Positions 1-7,250 of a stretch of DNA of 21,623 nucleotides are shown here, piece by piece (within the stretch, counting starts at the first letter, position 1; every line of letters starts with the position of its first letter). Source of the DNA: a virus. The stretch covers positions 1 through 21,623 of the IMG/VR virus record IMGVR_UViG_3300022674_000053, one strand, 5' to 3'. Position numbers and translations under genes: made by a program. The notes under the pieces are model-generated. The model was given only the letters and a program-made list of their open reading frames with translations, was not told the DNA's origin and made no database searches.

Positions 1-225
1 TCAGGATCTTCAGGATCAAGTGGAACTTCCGGAAGTTCAGGATCAAGTGGTAGTTCTGGCACAGGCGGCACCTCGGGATCAAGTGGATCTTCGGGGTCTT
101 CAGGATCTTCTGGCGTAAGTGGAACTAGTGGTAGTTCAGGGACATCGGGGGTAGATGGCAATGACGGCACATCAGGAAGTTCAGGATCTTCTGGTTCATC
201 AGGAACTAGTGGAGCTGATGGTAAT
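1..225 (+). repeat. Gly-Ser/Thr collagen-like repeat tract 1
   Basis: Degenerate 9-bp units encoding Gly-Ser-Ser or Gly-Thr-Ser run from the window edge to about 225, with short Val-Asp-Gly-Asn-Asp-Gly interruptions. Synonymous codons vary between units (TCA, TCT, AGT; GGA, GGT, GGC), so the repeat is held at protein level. Confidence 0.8.
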
Positions 226-2400
226 GGTTTAGTAACACACGTTGGTTATTTTGATGGGGATGATGGTTCTACAATAAAAGCAGTTGGTATTTCATGTACA
301 AGAAATAGTGCTGGTTTTTATACTATTAGTTTTGACAGTACAAGAGGTTCAAATGATTATATAGTAACCGGACAAGTTATCGAGTCTAACTCAACAAAAG
401 ATGATGTAAAAATTCATGTTGTTGAGGGAAGTCAAACTGTAAATGACTTTGATGTTAATATATATGAAGGCGATAATGGTGGAACTCCAGATGTTAATGT
501 TGATAGAGATTTTTACATTATGATTTCTGATCCTGGTGATGATATTGTTATAAATGGAACTAGCGGAACATCAGGCACATCAGGAAATAGTGGAACTTCG
601 GGCAGCTCAGGTACCAGTGGCTCTTCTGGCACATCGGGATCGTCTGGTTCATCAGGTACCAGTGGCTCTTCTGGCACATCGGGATCTTCTGGTTCATCTG
701 GCACAAGTGGCATTTCGGGAACTAGCGGATCTTCTGGTTCATCTGGCACATCTGGAGTTGATGGAGATGATGGAACCTCAGGCACGAGTGGAACATCAGG
801 ATCAAGTGGCAGTAGTGGAACATCATCACTTCCAGAAGATTTGCCAGTATGTCAGACAAGAAGATCAACCAACCAAACATTAACAACAAGTTGGGCAGAT
901 ATAGTTTTTGATACAACAGATATTGAAAACGACGATACAGTATTAGAGCATAATACTACAAACACTCAACGTATTGATATTAAAGAAGATGGTTTATATA
1001 TGTTGTCATATGCTATTTCAGTAGATGCTGACGGTGGAGAAGATGAATTTCAATTCCGCATATATAAAAATGGAACAACTGTAATACCAGGTAGTTTAAG
1101 ATTGATCAGTGAAGATGATGAAGTTAACGATGCTGGCTCTGTTTGTTATGCTGAACTGGAAGATGGGGATTATGTAACATTCCAAGGTATTACAGATGGC
1201 GGAACAAATATAATAATTCCTGAAAGTGTATATTCTGTAATGAAAGCTCAAGGACCAAAGGGTGATACTGGCCCAACTGGTTCTGGTTCAAATATCAATG
1301 TTCAGGAAGAAGGAACTAATTTAGCAAATACACCTCACTCAACATTGAATTTTAAAGGGGCATCTGTTACAGCAACAGATCAAGGAAGTGGTGTTGCATC
1401 AATAGAAATTGATATTGGAGCTTCAGAATACTTTGATGGATATTATTCAGGCACTGCGGCAATTGGTACTGGCTGGACTGATATGCCAATTAATAATGAA
1501 AGAGAAAAGACATCAGCTTTTACACACACCTCCCCATCAGCGGAAGTTACAGTAGCTACAGCGGGTAAATATATTGTTCATTATAAAGTATCATCATTGG
1601 GCGGTGGTAGAAGTCAATCTGCATGTCGTCTTGTTTTAGATACAGGAACAGGATATGCTTTAGTTTCTGGTAGTACAGGACAGATGTATAATAGACAGAC
1701 AGATCATGGTGCTAGTGCTACATCTCCTATGATTCTTGATTTAGATGTTGGTGACAAACTAAAAGTTCAAGCTATAAAAACACAAGGCACTACAAATACA
1801 GTATTATTTGCTGCTGATTCAGAATTAGTTATTCATAGTGCTCCTGCAAAAGGTGCTAAAGGAGATACCGGACCAGCAGGTTCAGGAACAACTATTAATA
1901 TTCAAGAAGAAGGAAGTAATTTAGCAAATACGCCTCATTCAACATTAGATTTTAGAGGAGCATCTGTTACAGCAACAGATCAAGGAAGTGGTGTTGCAAG
2001 AGTAACTGTAACAGCAGGAGCTTCTACTTTTGGTTCACACTTTTCACAATCTGTTAGCGACGCAGAAAGTACCACAACAAGTACTACATTTCAAGAAAAA
2101 TTAACATTGCAGGTAAGTGGTTTAACAGCTGGAAAATATAGAGTCGGTTGGCATTGTGAGATGAACACGTCTACAATTGCAGATTTCATGTATATGCAAA
2201 TACAATTGGATAATACTACAACATTAGCTGCCCCGATTATAGAAGCAAAGGATACAGGTAATTATTATCCTTTTAGTGGTTTTGCATATGTTGATTTAAG
2301 TGCTTCTACTACATATGATTTTGATATGGATTATAGAAGTGAAAATGGAGACACAACAAGGATAAGACGAGCTAGATTAGAATTTTGGAGGGTAAGTTAA
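1..2400 (+). CDS. Collagen-repeat tail fibre/adhesin, 5' end outside window
   Basis: The reading frame is open from base 1, so the gene starts upstream; 799 residues are visible. Visible order: a Gly-Thr/Ser-Ser collagen-like tract (residues 1-76), a globular block (80-172), a second Gly-X-Y tract (182-275), a C1q/TNF-like beta block (about 280-415), a GPKGDTGPTG collagen triplet run with a linker (418-472), a second beta block (477-615), a second GAKGDTGPAG linker (617-672), and a C-terminal beta domain (677-799). The two linkers are paralogous copies exactly 600 bp apart. Gly-X-Y stalks alternating with jelly-roll-like heads are typical of trimeric phage fibres and receptor-binding proteins, so a role in host attachment at the tail is likely. 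The ATG at 520 lies inside the frame and is not the true start. Fibre-type architecture is clear; the receptor and exact position on the virion are unknown. Confidence 0.8.
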   Translation, partial: SGSSGSSGTSGSSGSSGSSGTGGTSGSSGSSGSSGSSGVSGTSGSSGTSGVDGNDGTSGSSGSSGSSGTSGADGNGLVTHVGYFDGDDGSTIKAVGISCTRNSAGFYTISFDSTRGSNDYIVTGQVIESNSTKDDVKIHVVEGSQTVNDFDVNIYEGDNGGTPDVNVDRDFYIMISDPGDDIVINGTSGTSGTSGNSGTSGSSGTSGSSGTSGSSGSSGTSGSSGTSGSSGSSGTSGISGTSGSSGSSGTSGVDGDDGTSGTSGTSGSSGSSGTSSLPEDLPVCQTRRSTNQTLTTSWADIVFDTTDIENDDTVLEHNTTNTQRIDIKEDGLYMLSYAISVDADGGEDEFQFRIYKNGTTVIPGSLRLISEDDEVNDAGSVCYAELEDGDYVTFQGITDGGTNIIIPESVYSVMKAQGPKGDTGPTGSGSNINVQEEGTNLANTPHSTLNFKGASVTATDQGSGVASIEIDIGASEYFDGYYSGTAAIGTGWTDMPINNEREKTSAFTHTSPSAEVTVATAGKYIVHYKVSSLGGGRSQSACRLVLDTGTGYALVSGSTGQMYNRQTDHGASATSPMILDLDVGDKLKVQAIKTQGTTNTVLFAADSELVIHSAPAKGAKGDTGPAGSGTTINIQEEGSNLANTPHSTLDFRGASVTATDQGSGVARVTVTAGASTFGSHFSQSVSDAESTTTSTTFQEKLTLQVSGLTAGKYRVGWHCEMNTSTIADFMYMQIQLDNTTTLAAPIIEAKDTGNYYPFSGFAYVDLSASTTYDFDMDYRSENGDTTRIRRARLEFWRVS
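544..830 (+). repeat. Gly-Ser/Thr collagen-like repeat tract 2
   Basis: About 94 codons of Gly-Thr-Ser and Gly-Ser-Ser triplets, with one Val-Asp-Gly-Asp-Asp-Gly interruption near 760. Longer near-identical DNA blocks recur inside it: the run around 618-660 (accagtggctcttctggcac and what follows) appears again about 42 bp later, consistent with unequal exchange or slippage. Confidence 0.8.
1255..1999 (+). repeat. Paralogous fibre module, copies at 1255-1399 and 1855-1999
   Basis: The segment encoding the KGDTGP triplets and the linker with QEEGTNLANTPHSTL recurs exactly 600 bp downstream with QEEGSNLANTPHSTL. The final ~39 bp of each copy (ending at 1399 and 1999) are identical or nearly so, while the middle has diverged mostly at silent sites. 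This indicates an in-frame 200-codon internal duplication, with the intervening beta domains having diverged more. Confidence 0.8.
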
Positions 2401-2402
2401 AA

Positions 2403-3260
2403 ATGGCGCAGACACAATATATCTACAGTATAACTGGAGATTTTCCAAATAAGAAAGTTAATTCTGATACGCTGACTTATGAAATAAATGAGTCAGAAAT
2501 AGTAACGGCATTATCACATATTGATACTGATACAACTGATTGTTTTATATGGTTTAAAGATCAATTGTCGGGTAGTGATTCAACATCATTACTTACAGTG
2601 GTTCAGAATCACCAAGGTAATGCTCCATTGGAATCATCTTCTCCGGAAACTCCAGATGGTGTTCCTATTGTAAGATCTGACTCACGTCCTTTGGGAACAG
2701 AAGTTTATTTTACAATGTGTGGGGATAGTACAGGATTCGGAGATGGTGCAGAATTTTCTTGGGATTTTTCAAATGATGATGATGAATTTGTAAATCCTCT
2801 TTGGGTTCCTTCTGGATTTAAAGCTAAAAAAATCACAGCAAAATTTAATTGTCCAGTTTGGATGAAGGATGGAACAATGTATTTCTATGATGCTCCTTGG
2901 GGACAAAATATTAGTATGTTTGTTGGAGTACCAGCAGGAAATTATTATCCCAATCCAGCAGGGATGATTCCAGCATCAAATCTCGGTTTAACTACAGGAG
3001 GTATGTATTCTTATGCTGAAGAAGATACTCCATATAGTTCATATGTAATGAAGCATAGAATGTATGGAAACTGTTCAATGGGAGATGAGTTAAATGCTGA
3101 AGGAGCTGCATTATACCCAATACCAGTTGGTTGGCATATTTGTGGATTAATTATAACTCCTGAAAGCGATAACATAAGTAAGGGGTATGCATCATTAGAA
3201 ATGTACAGATGTCATACCATGTTGTTACCAGGTCAAACAATAGAAAGTTTACATAGTTAA
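2403..3260 (+). CDS. Probable virion protein, unknown family (285 aa)
   Basis: I do not recognise the family. The protein is acidic, rich in Ser, Thr, Gly, Pro and aromatics, and has no membrane segment or nucleotide-binding motif, as is common in secreted or virion beta proteins. The start is placed at the ATG at 2403 behind GGAGG at 2386-2390. A TTG in the same frame at 2385 would overlap the fibre gene and consume that ribosome-binding site. The gene follows the fibre gene by 2 bp and precedes the next gene by 13 bp, so all three are probably co-transcribed. A role in fibre attachment or as a small tail-tip or capsid component is inference from position only. Confidence 0.7.
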   Translation: MAQTQYIYSITGDFPNKKVNSDTLTYEINESEIVTALSHIDTDTTDCFIWFKDQLSGSDSTSLLTVVQNHQGNAPLESSSPETPDGVPIVRSDSRPLGTEVYFTMCGDSTGFGDGAEFSWDFSNDDDEFVNPLWVPSGFKAKKITAKFNCPVWMKDGTMYFYDAPWGQNISMFVGVPAGNYYPNPAGMIPASNLGLTTGGMYSYAEEDTPYSSYVMKHRMYGNCSMGDELNAEGAALYPIPVGWHICGLIITPESDNISKGYASLEMYRCHTMLLPGQTIESLHS

Positions 3261-3273
3261 AAGGAGAATATAA

Positions 3274-3795
3274 ATGATTCACGGAGAAAGAAATGTACCA
3301 GTTGATGAACACTTTACTGTCTTTGATAGTACAGGTGGTTTCATTATTGGATTGGATTGTACAAACGAATGTACGGTACATGTATATGATCCGAATGGAA
3401 ATGAAGTGACATCATCGACAAGTGGTTTCTATACAGAGTTGGGCGATGGTAATTATAAATATACATTTACTCCTAACTTAAATGGTGTGTGGTATGTTAT
3501 TGTAACACATCCTGTATATTTTCCTTGGGGCAAAACTGATGATGTTAAAGTCGATGAGGGAAGTCAGACAGAGATATATGAAACAGTTATCAGAACACTT
3601 GGTTTGGTACATCATAATATTCATATTGATAACCCAACATATGATGAGCATGGAAATATGATTTCAGCAAGAGTAAGAATCTATTCTGATGCGGCATCGG
3701 TTGGCACAAATAACAATGTAATAGAATCATATCTAATTACATCTGATGGAACAGAATGTGGCCAGTTCTCTTATTGGGAACAGGTTAAAATATAA
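3274..3795 (+). CDS. Probable virion protein with Ig-like beta domain (173 aa)
   Basis: The N-terminal ~100 residues alternate hydrophobic and polar residues with turn motifs such as YDPNGNEVTSS and TFTPNLNGVWYVIV. This resembles the Ig-like or bacterial-type beta-sandwich domains common in phage structural proteins. The C-terminal part (about 105-173) contains NPTYDEHGNMISARVRIYSD, which also reads as a beta-hairpin, and ends near a Cys-containing strand. AAAGGAG sits just upstream (about 3260-3266). No catalytic motif is visible. It lies in the fibre gene block, 13 bp from both neighbours, suggesting a virion role. Confidence 0.7.
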   Translation: MIHGERNVPVDEHFTVFDSTGGFIIGLDCTNECTVHVYDPNGNEVTSSTSGFYTELGDGNYKYTFTPNLNGVWYVIVTHPVYFPWGKTDDVKVDEGSQTEIYETVIRTLGLVHHNIHIDNPTYDEHGNMISARVRIYSDAASVGTNNNVIESYLITSDGTECGQFSYWEQVKI

Positions 3796-3807
3796 GGAGA
3801 TAATAAT

Positions 3808-4218
3808 ATGGGGGCAATTGCAATAGCAATTAAAAAAACAGTAGAGCCAGTAGAAACCTGGTACGCACCATTCGATAACACATATTGGTCTGTTACTTTT
3901 CCGGGTGCTTCTTGGGACGGATCAAAGTGGGTAAGCTCTTTTTCAGCAACCCTACCTCTTGATGAATTAGGAACTTGGGTAGAAGGTTATCGACCAACAA
4001 AAATTAGAGTTACAGCAACAGCGGGAACTGGACCCCTGCAATTAATTTTGGCAGATGGGGATTCAAACATAGTAAATGAAAATCCGTATGTTTCTGGAAC
4101 TGAGGTTGATATTACTGGTCAAGTCAGTGATATTGCAAGTCTCACAGTAAGTGCCAGTGGACAACCTATTAATATTACAAATATAGAATTTTATTCAACG
4201 ACAGATCCAACAGCATAA
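3808..4218 (+). CDS. Probable small virion/decoration protein (136 aa)
   Basis: I do not recognise the family. After a short hydrophobic N-terminus (MGAIAIAIKKT) the protein is predicted all-beta: Trp-rich strands near residues 15-45 (ETWYAPF, YWSVTFPG, GSKWVSSFSATLP), then Val/Thr-rich strands to the end. It has no Cys and no motif for catalysis. AAGGAGATAATA precedes the start. It closes a run of closely spaced genes (13 bp from the previous one). A 56-bp gap follows, so this may be the end of a translational block. A carbohydrate-binding or capsid-decoration role is possible but not shown. Confidence 0.65.
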   Translation: MGAIAIAIKKTVEPVETWYAPFDNTYWSVTFPGASWDGSKWVSSFSATLPLDELGTWVEGYRPTKIRVTATAGTGPLQLILADGDSNIVNENPYVSGTEVDITGQVSDIASLTVSASGQPINITNIEFYSTTDPTA

Positions 4219-4248
4219 AGTTTATAAAGTGTATAGTCGTAAAGACAA

Positions 4249-4256
4249 TACAAATA
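4249..4256 (+). promoter_or_regulatory. Possible late-promoter core TACAAATA
   Basis: TACAAATA differs at one base from the T4 late core and lies 18 bp before the start of the 46-residue membrane protein gene. The upstream AAAGACAA resembles the AGAACAA half of the four strong motifs in this window, but the spacing is 2 bp shorter. Weak candidate. Confidence 0.25.
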
Positions 4257-4274
4257 CACATGGAGGGCATATAA

Positions 4275-4415
4275 ATGAACAATACAGTAAAGTATATCTT
4301 TATTGCAGTTGTATTGGGCCTACTCGGGTTGTTTATCATAAACGATTTTGTTTTAGATGAACCGTGGTGGCATAATCAAGTTACTGTAGAAGATACAACA
4401 CAAGAAGGTAATTAA
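4275..4415 (+). CDS. Small single-span membrane protein (46 aa)
   Basis: A short reading frame with start ATG at 4275, GGAGGG at 4262-4267 as ribosome-binding site, and TAA at 4413-4415. Residues 7-25 (YIFIAVVLGLLGLFIINDF) form one membrane span after a short N-terminus. The remaining ~20 residues are acidic with a DEPWWHN patch, which could lie at the membrane interface. By length and topology it could be a small holin, an antiholin or a lysis or superinfection-control peptide, but nothing in the sequence separates these. It lies about 1.2 kb upstream of the lysis-like genes. Confidence 0.65.
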   Translation: MNNTVKYIFIAVVLGLLGLFIINDFVLDEPWWHNQVTVEDTTQEGN

Positions 4416-4433
4416 ATAACAAAGGGGGTTAGA

Positions 4434-4646
4434 ATGAGCGTATCAATAGCAACCATGGGAATGTTTCGAACTTGCTGTGGAGGAACTGGGACCGGTGGTG
4501 GGGCGCCCCCTGTTATGCAATATGAGGCACGTGGCGAAGACCCTCCTATTCAAGTCACAGTAAAGAATGCTAAAATGTTAAAACCGAAAGCAATGCCGAG
4601 TATTAGCATCGATGTTGGACGAGTATCAAGTGACCGTAAAATTTAG
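4434..4646 (+). CDS. Unknown small protein with Cys-Cys-Gly-rich start (70 aa)
   Basis: AAAGGGGG about 8 bp upstream of ATG 4434 supports translation. The N-terminal third contains FRTCCGGTGTGGGAPP, a flexible Cys-Cys/Gly segment. The rest is basic with no hydrophobic span. I cannot assign a family. Its last codons overlap the late-type promoter motif at 4642-4659, so it ends the first rightward unit while the next begins inside its 3' end. Confidence 0.55.
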   Translation: MSVSIATMGMFRTCCGGTGTGGGAPPVMQYEARGEDPPIQVTVKNAKMLKPKAMPSISIDVGRVSSDRKI

Positions 4647-4659
4647 AACAAAATATAAA
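4642..4659 (+). promoter_or_regulatory. Late-type promoter, extended motif copy 1
   Basis: TTTAGAACAAAATATAAA matches the copies at 11599, 14319 and 20265. The TATAAA part corresponds to the T4-type late core TATAAATA; the TTTAGAACAA part 2 bp upstream is an additional conserved block. It lies 29 bp before the start codon at 4689 and would drive the 4689-11500 unit. Confidence 0.7.
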
Positions 4660-4688
4660 ATTATTATTATAATGACGAGGACAGAGTT

Positions 4689-5495
4689 ATGCTATACATT
4701 AAAGCAGACGAACCCAGAACACTTACCTTTGAAGTAGATATTAGGGGCGTTGGAAAAGGTGAATTAAAAGGGTATGTACGCATGTTTATCAATGATGCGG
4801 AACATGGTTTTCCGGTATCAATTGATGATGGCGTAATAACTGCTGACATTCCTCCGTTGACAGAAATTATTCGTTTAAAAACGATGGATGATGGAGATGT
4901 AATAGAAGCAAGATTGGACCTTATGACAGACCAACATATCTTCACACCTTGGGAAGGTGAAGTGAAAGTTAGTGTTCCAATGGGTATTAAAGCAAAACTT
5001 TCAAATGAGTCAATGAAACCAGTTAATAAAAATCCTGTAGTAGCAAAAGTTGTTGAAACAAAAGAAGATAAAGCTGCTGCAAAAGCTGAACCTGTTGAAG
5101 AAGGATTGGTCGATATGAAAACTGATGAAACAGATGAAGTTAAATATAAAAAAGACTTGGCTGAATTAGTTGCAGCAACAATCAAACAGATGGGTTTGGT
5201 GCCTGCACAACAAGCTCAACCTGAAGCATTAATGGAAGAAAAACCAGCTAATAAAACAAAACCTCTTCCACCAAAAAAGAAACCTAAGAAACAAATCAAT
5301 GAAAAAGAAGAGTTAATGAAAAAATTGAGAAATGTTACTGAAGCTCAGGTTTATAAATATATGGAAAGAGCTGGTACAAAAAATAAAAAGATTCAAGAAT
5401 TAGTATATGAGCAAGCAGCCGCAGCAGCACAAAGTGGCGAACCATATAAAATTCTAAGAAAAGTTGTAGAGATTCTAAAAAAACGCCAACAGTAA
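4689..5495 (+). CDS. Two-part beta/coiled-coil protein, scaffold-like (268 aa)
   Basis: Residues 1-105 read as a beta domain (LTFEVDIRGVGKGELKGYVR, then FTPWEGEVKVSVPMGIKAKL). Residues 108-205 are a low-complexity Lys/Glu/Ala/Pro linker, including KPLPPKKKPKKQ. Residues 205-268 are strongly helical and basic, suited to a coiled coil or winged helix that binds a partner. No enzyme motif is present. Charged, Ala/Lys/Glu-rich proteins of this size occur among phage prohead core or scaffold components and head- or tail-assembly factors, so assembly is a reasonable but unproven role. It is first in its unit, 29 bp after a strong late motif, so it is probably made late and abundantly. I do not recognise a named family. 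Confidence 0.7.
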   Translation: MLYIKADEPRTLTFEVDIRGVGKGELKGYVRMFINDAEHGFPVSIDDGVITADIPPLTEIIRLKTMDDGDVIEARLDLMTDQHIFTPWEGEVKVSVPMGIKAKLSNESMKPVNKNPVVAKVVETKEDKAAAKAEPVEEGLVDMKTDETDEVKYKKDLAELVAATIKQMGLVPAQQAQPEALMEEKPANKTKPLPPKKKPKKQINEKEELMKKLRNVTEAQVYKYMERAGTKNKKIQELVYEQAAAAAQSGEPYKILRKVVEILKKRQQ

Positions 5496-5509
5496 TTGGA
5501 GGTGATTAA

Positions 5510-5656
5510 TTGCCAGTTAAACTCATTTGGAGATTAAGGCGGAAGCAACAAATTACTAAAAGATATTTTACAAAAGAATCAAAACAAAAAATGAATTGTT
5601 ACTATGGAGATTGTGAACATGCGACAGGTAAAGTTATTCAGGTTACGAAGGAGTAA
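5510..5656 (+). CDS. Short basic protein with TTG start (48 aa)
   Basis: A 48-codon frame starts at TTG 5510 with a strong ribosome-binding site, GGAGGTGA, about 4-5 bp upstream, and stops at TAA 5654-5656. It begins MPVKLIWRLRRKQQ and has a CYYGDC element, which could be a small metal or disulfide site. It overlaps the start of the following DUF5675 gene by 38 bp in another frame, so the two may be translationally coupled. The well-placed Shine-Dalgarno sequence, which has no other start codon to serve, is the main evidence that it is a gene. Confidence 0.55.
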   Translation: MPVKLIWRLRRKQQITKRYFTKESKQKMNCYYGDCEHATGKVIQVTKE

Positions 5657-6038
5657 CCAGGGTACTGAAGGTTTGCTTGTAACCAATGGTTACAATTGCA
5701 GGACATTAGAATTGCCTTGGAGGGATAATAAAAAACAAATATCATGTATCCCTCCTGGAACTTATAATGTGGAAATAAGACTTTCAAATAAGTATGGTCG
5801 TGTTTACTGGGTAAGAAAAGTACCAAATAGAACTTATATATTAATTCACTCCGGAAATTATGCGGGAGATAAATCACAAGGATACAAAACTCATGTAATG
5901 GGTTGTATTCTTTTGGGAAAAAAGAGCGGGTTTCTTGGAGGTCAAACTGCTGTTTTAAATTCTAGGATAGCGGTTAGACAATTTGTTAGTCATATGGAAT
6001 ATGAACCATTTGAACTTAACATACAAGAAGCATTTTAA
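5619..6038 (+). CDS. DUF5675 family protein, probable lysis-associated enzyme
   Basis: The sequence fits the DUF5675 pattern: LELPWRDNKKQISCIPPGTY near residues 26-45, then KYGRVYWVRKVPNRTYILIHSGN (58-80) and a GCILLGKKSGFLGGQ loop (about 95-110). This family of about 130-150 residues is common in phages and prophages next to holins and is suspected of acting on cell wall, but I know of no demonstrated reaction. The start at 5619 is preferred because GGAG at 5606-5609 is correctly placed; an ATG at 5604 in the same frame would lack a site. The conserved His (LIHSGN) and Cys (GCILLG) are possible catalytic residues. The next gene is holin-like, which supports a lysis cassette. Confidence 0.8.
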   Translation: MRQVKLFRLRRSNQGTEGLLVTNGYNCRTLELPWRDNKKQISCIPPGTYNVEIRLSNKYGRVYWVRKVPNRTYILIHSGNYAGDKSQGYKTHVMGCILLGKKSGFLGGQTAVLNSRIAVRQFVSHMEYEPFELNIQEAF

Positions 6039-6053
6039 TAGGAGAATAAAGAA

Positions 6054-6725
6054 ATGATACCAGGTCTAGATATTATACTTGGCGGTGTAACAGGATTAAT
6101 TGGTAATGCATTTACTACTTGGTTCAAATATAAAAACGCCAAAATGGAATTTGACCACGAAGAAAAAATGGTCAATCTTGAAACTCAAGCAATGATTCAA
6201 GAAGCACAAGCGCAAATTCAAGTAACCAAAGCAAGAATTGAAGGTGAAGTTGAATTGGCAGATTCTGCTGCTTTTGATACTTCACAGAAAGTAGGTAATG
6301 CACGACTTTTCCATGAGAAGTGGATTGATATGATTATGGCAGCAGGCGATGGAAAATGGACGGGTTGGTTTTTCAAATTGCTTGGTTCTTTAATCAGTGC
6401 AGGTTTTGCATTTACTGATTGGTTGAATGGTATGATGCGTCCGGCATTAACTGCATATCTTATTGGAGGTGCAACATATATAACATACCTAGCTTGGAAA
6501 ATAATGGAAGCATCTGGTCTTGGTATAATGACTGCTGATCAAGCTATTGGTATTTTTCAACAAGTAACATCAACAATGATATATTTGGCAGTGTCTGCTG
6601 TAACATGGTGGTTTGGAGACAGAACAATGTCAAAATATTTACAAGATAAAGGAAAGAAAAATAATAACAATACTCCACCTGTAAAACATGGTGGAAAACG
6701 AGGCGGCGGAGATGTGGGGGTTTAA
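6054..6725 (+). CDS. Three-TM holin-like membrane protein (223 aa)
   Basis: The N-terminal 95 residues include an amphipathic Glu/Gln/Ala-rich helix (about 28-70, EEKMVNLETQAMIQEAQAQI). Three hydrophobic spans follow at about 100-122, 127-148 and 170-192, and a Lys/Asn/Gly-rich basic tail ends the protein. This matches the holins of the 3TM type associated with gene-transfer-agent release (PF11351-like). In that role it would form lesions in the inner membrane and time lysis. GGAG sits 10 bp before the ATG, 15 bp after the DUF5675 gene, and its last 14 bp overlap the next gene. Assignment rests on topology and neighbours. Confidence 0.7.
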   Translation: MIPGLDIILGGVTGLIGNAFTTWFKYKNAKMEFDHEEKMVNLETQAMIQEAQAQIQVTKARIEGEVELADSAAFDTSQKVGNARLFHEKWIDMIMAAGDGKWTGWFFKLLGSLISAGFAFTDWLNGMMRPALTAYLIGGATYITYLAWKIMEASGLGIMTADQAIGIFQQVTSTMIYLAVSAVTWWFGDRTMSKYLQDKGKKNNNNTPPVKHGGKRGGGDVGV

Positions 6726-7233
6726 GAAAACACCGCCACCACCAAAAAAAGGAGTACCAACTTGGGTTATTCAAATGATAACTCCATTGGCGTTTGCTTT
6801 ATTTATGGGGTTAGTAACATTTATTGGTAGTGGATTTTCAGAAGATATAAAAGATTTAAAAACTCAAGTTGAAACAGTTGATAAAGAAAAGGTCGATAAC
6901 CAAACTCTTCAACTAATGATTAAAAATCAAGAACTTTTAATCAGACAACAACAAAAAGAAGCTAAAATGCAAAGAGAACAAGATGCTGAGAAGTTTGAAC
7001 AAATACAGAGAACACAAACTAAAACGCTTGAAAGAATAGAAGCAATAAAAGCACCAGCTAATGTAAGAATTGCACCTATGATGAAAACGGCACCCGTTGT
7101 TGTTCCTCAAACTAATAAGTTGGTTTTAACTCCAGATGAGTTTGAAAAATACATGGCTATGGAGCCAGATGTAAGAGTTAAATATAAAAGATATTTAGAA
7201 AAAATAGGTAAGGACGTTTCAGGATTACCATAA
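6712..7233 (+). CDS. Membrane-anchored coiled-coil protein, spanin-like position (173 aa)
   Basis: A Pro/Lys-rich start (KKTPPPPKKGVP) is followed by one membrane span (about residues 18-40, MITPLAFALFMGLVTFIGSG). A long Lys/Gln/Glu coiled coil follows (about 44-112), then a C-terminal domain with LTPDEFEKYMAMEPDVRVKY. One N-terminal span plus a coiled coil is the layout of i-spanins and other inner-membrane lysis or tail-assembly proteins. The place after a holin-like gene favours lysis, but no lipoprotein partner (o-spanin) is visible. I chose ATG 6712, which has GAGGCGG upstream and overlaps the previous stop by 14 bp. ATG 6688 in frame would overlap further and has no site. Confidence 0.65.
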   Translation: MWGFKKTPPPPKKGVPTWVIQMITPLAFALFMGLVTFIGSGFSEDIKDLKTQVETVDKEKVDNQTLQLMIKNQELLIRQQQKEAKMQREQDAEKFEQIQRTQTKTLERIEAIKAPANVRIAPMMKTAPVVVPQTNKLVLTPDEFEKYMAMEPDVRVKYKRYLEKIGKDVSGLP

Positions 7234-7250
7234 TAAAGAAAGGAAGTTCG

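Noticed and set aside
513-785. Minus-strand Pro/Val/Glu/Asp repeat frame opposite the collagen tract
   Set aside because: It is the complement of the Gly-Ser/Thr repeats in the fibre gene; repeat coding on one strand produces a repetitive open frame on the other. No ribosome-binding site was seen.
1-830. CRISPR array in the repeat-rich left end
   Set aside because: Repeats are short, contiguous triplet-codon units without unique spacers and are part of a reading frame.
520-2400. ATG at 520 as the start of the fibre gene
   Set aside because: The frame is open from base 1 with the same repeat type, and 520 lies inside a beta block without a Shine-Dalgarno sequence.
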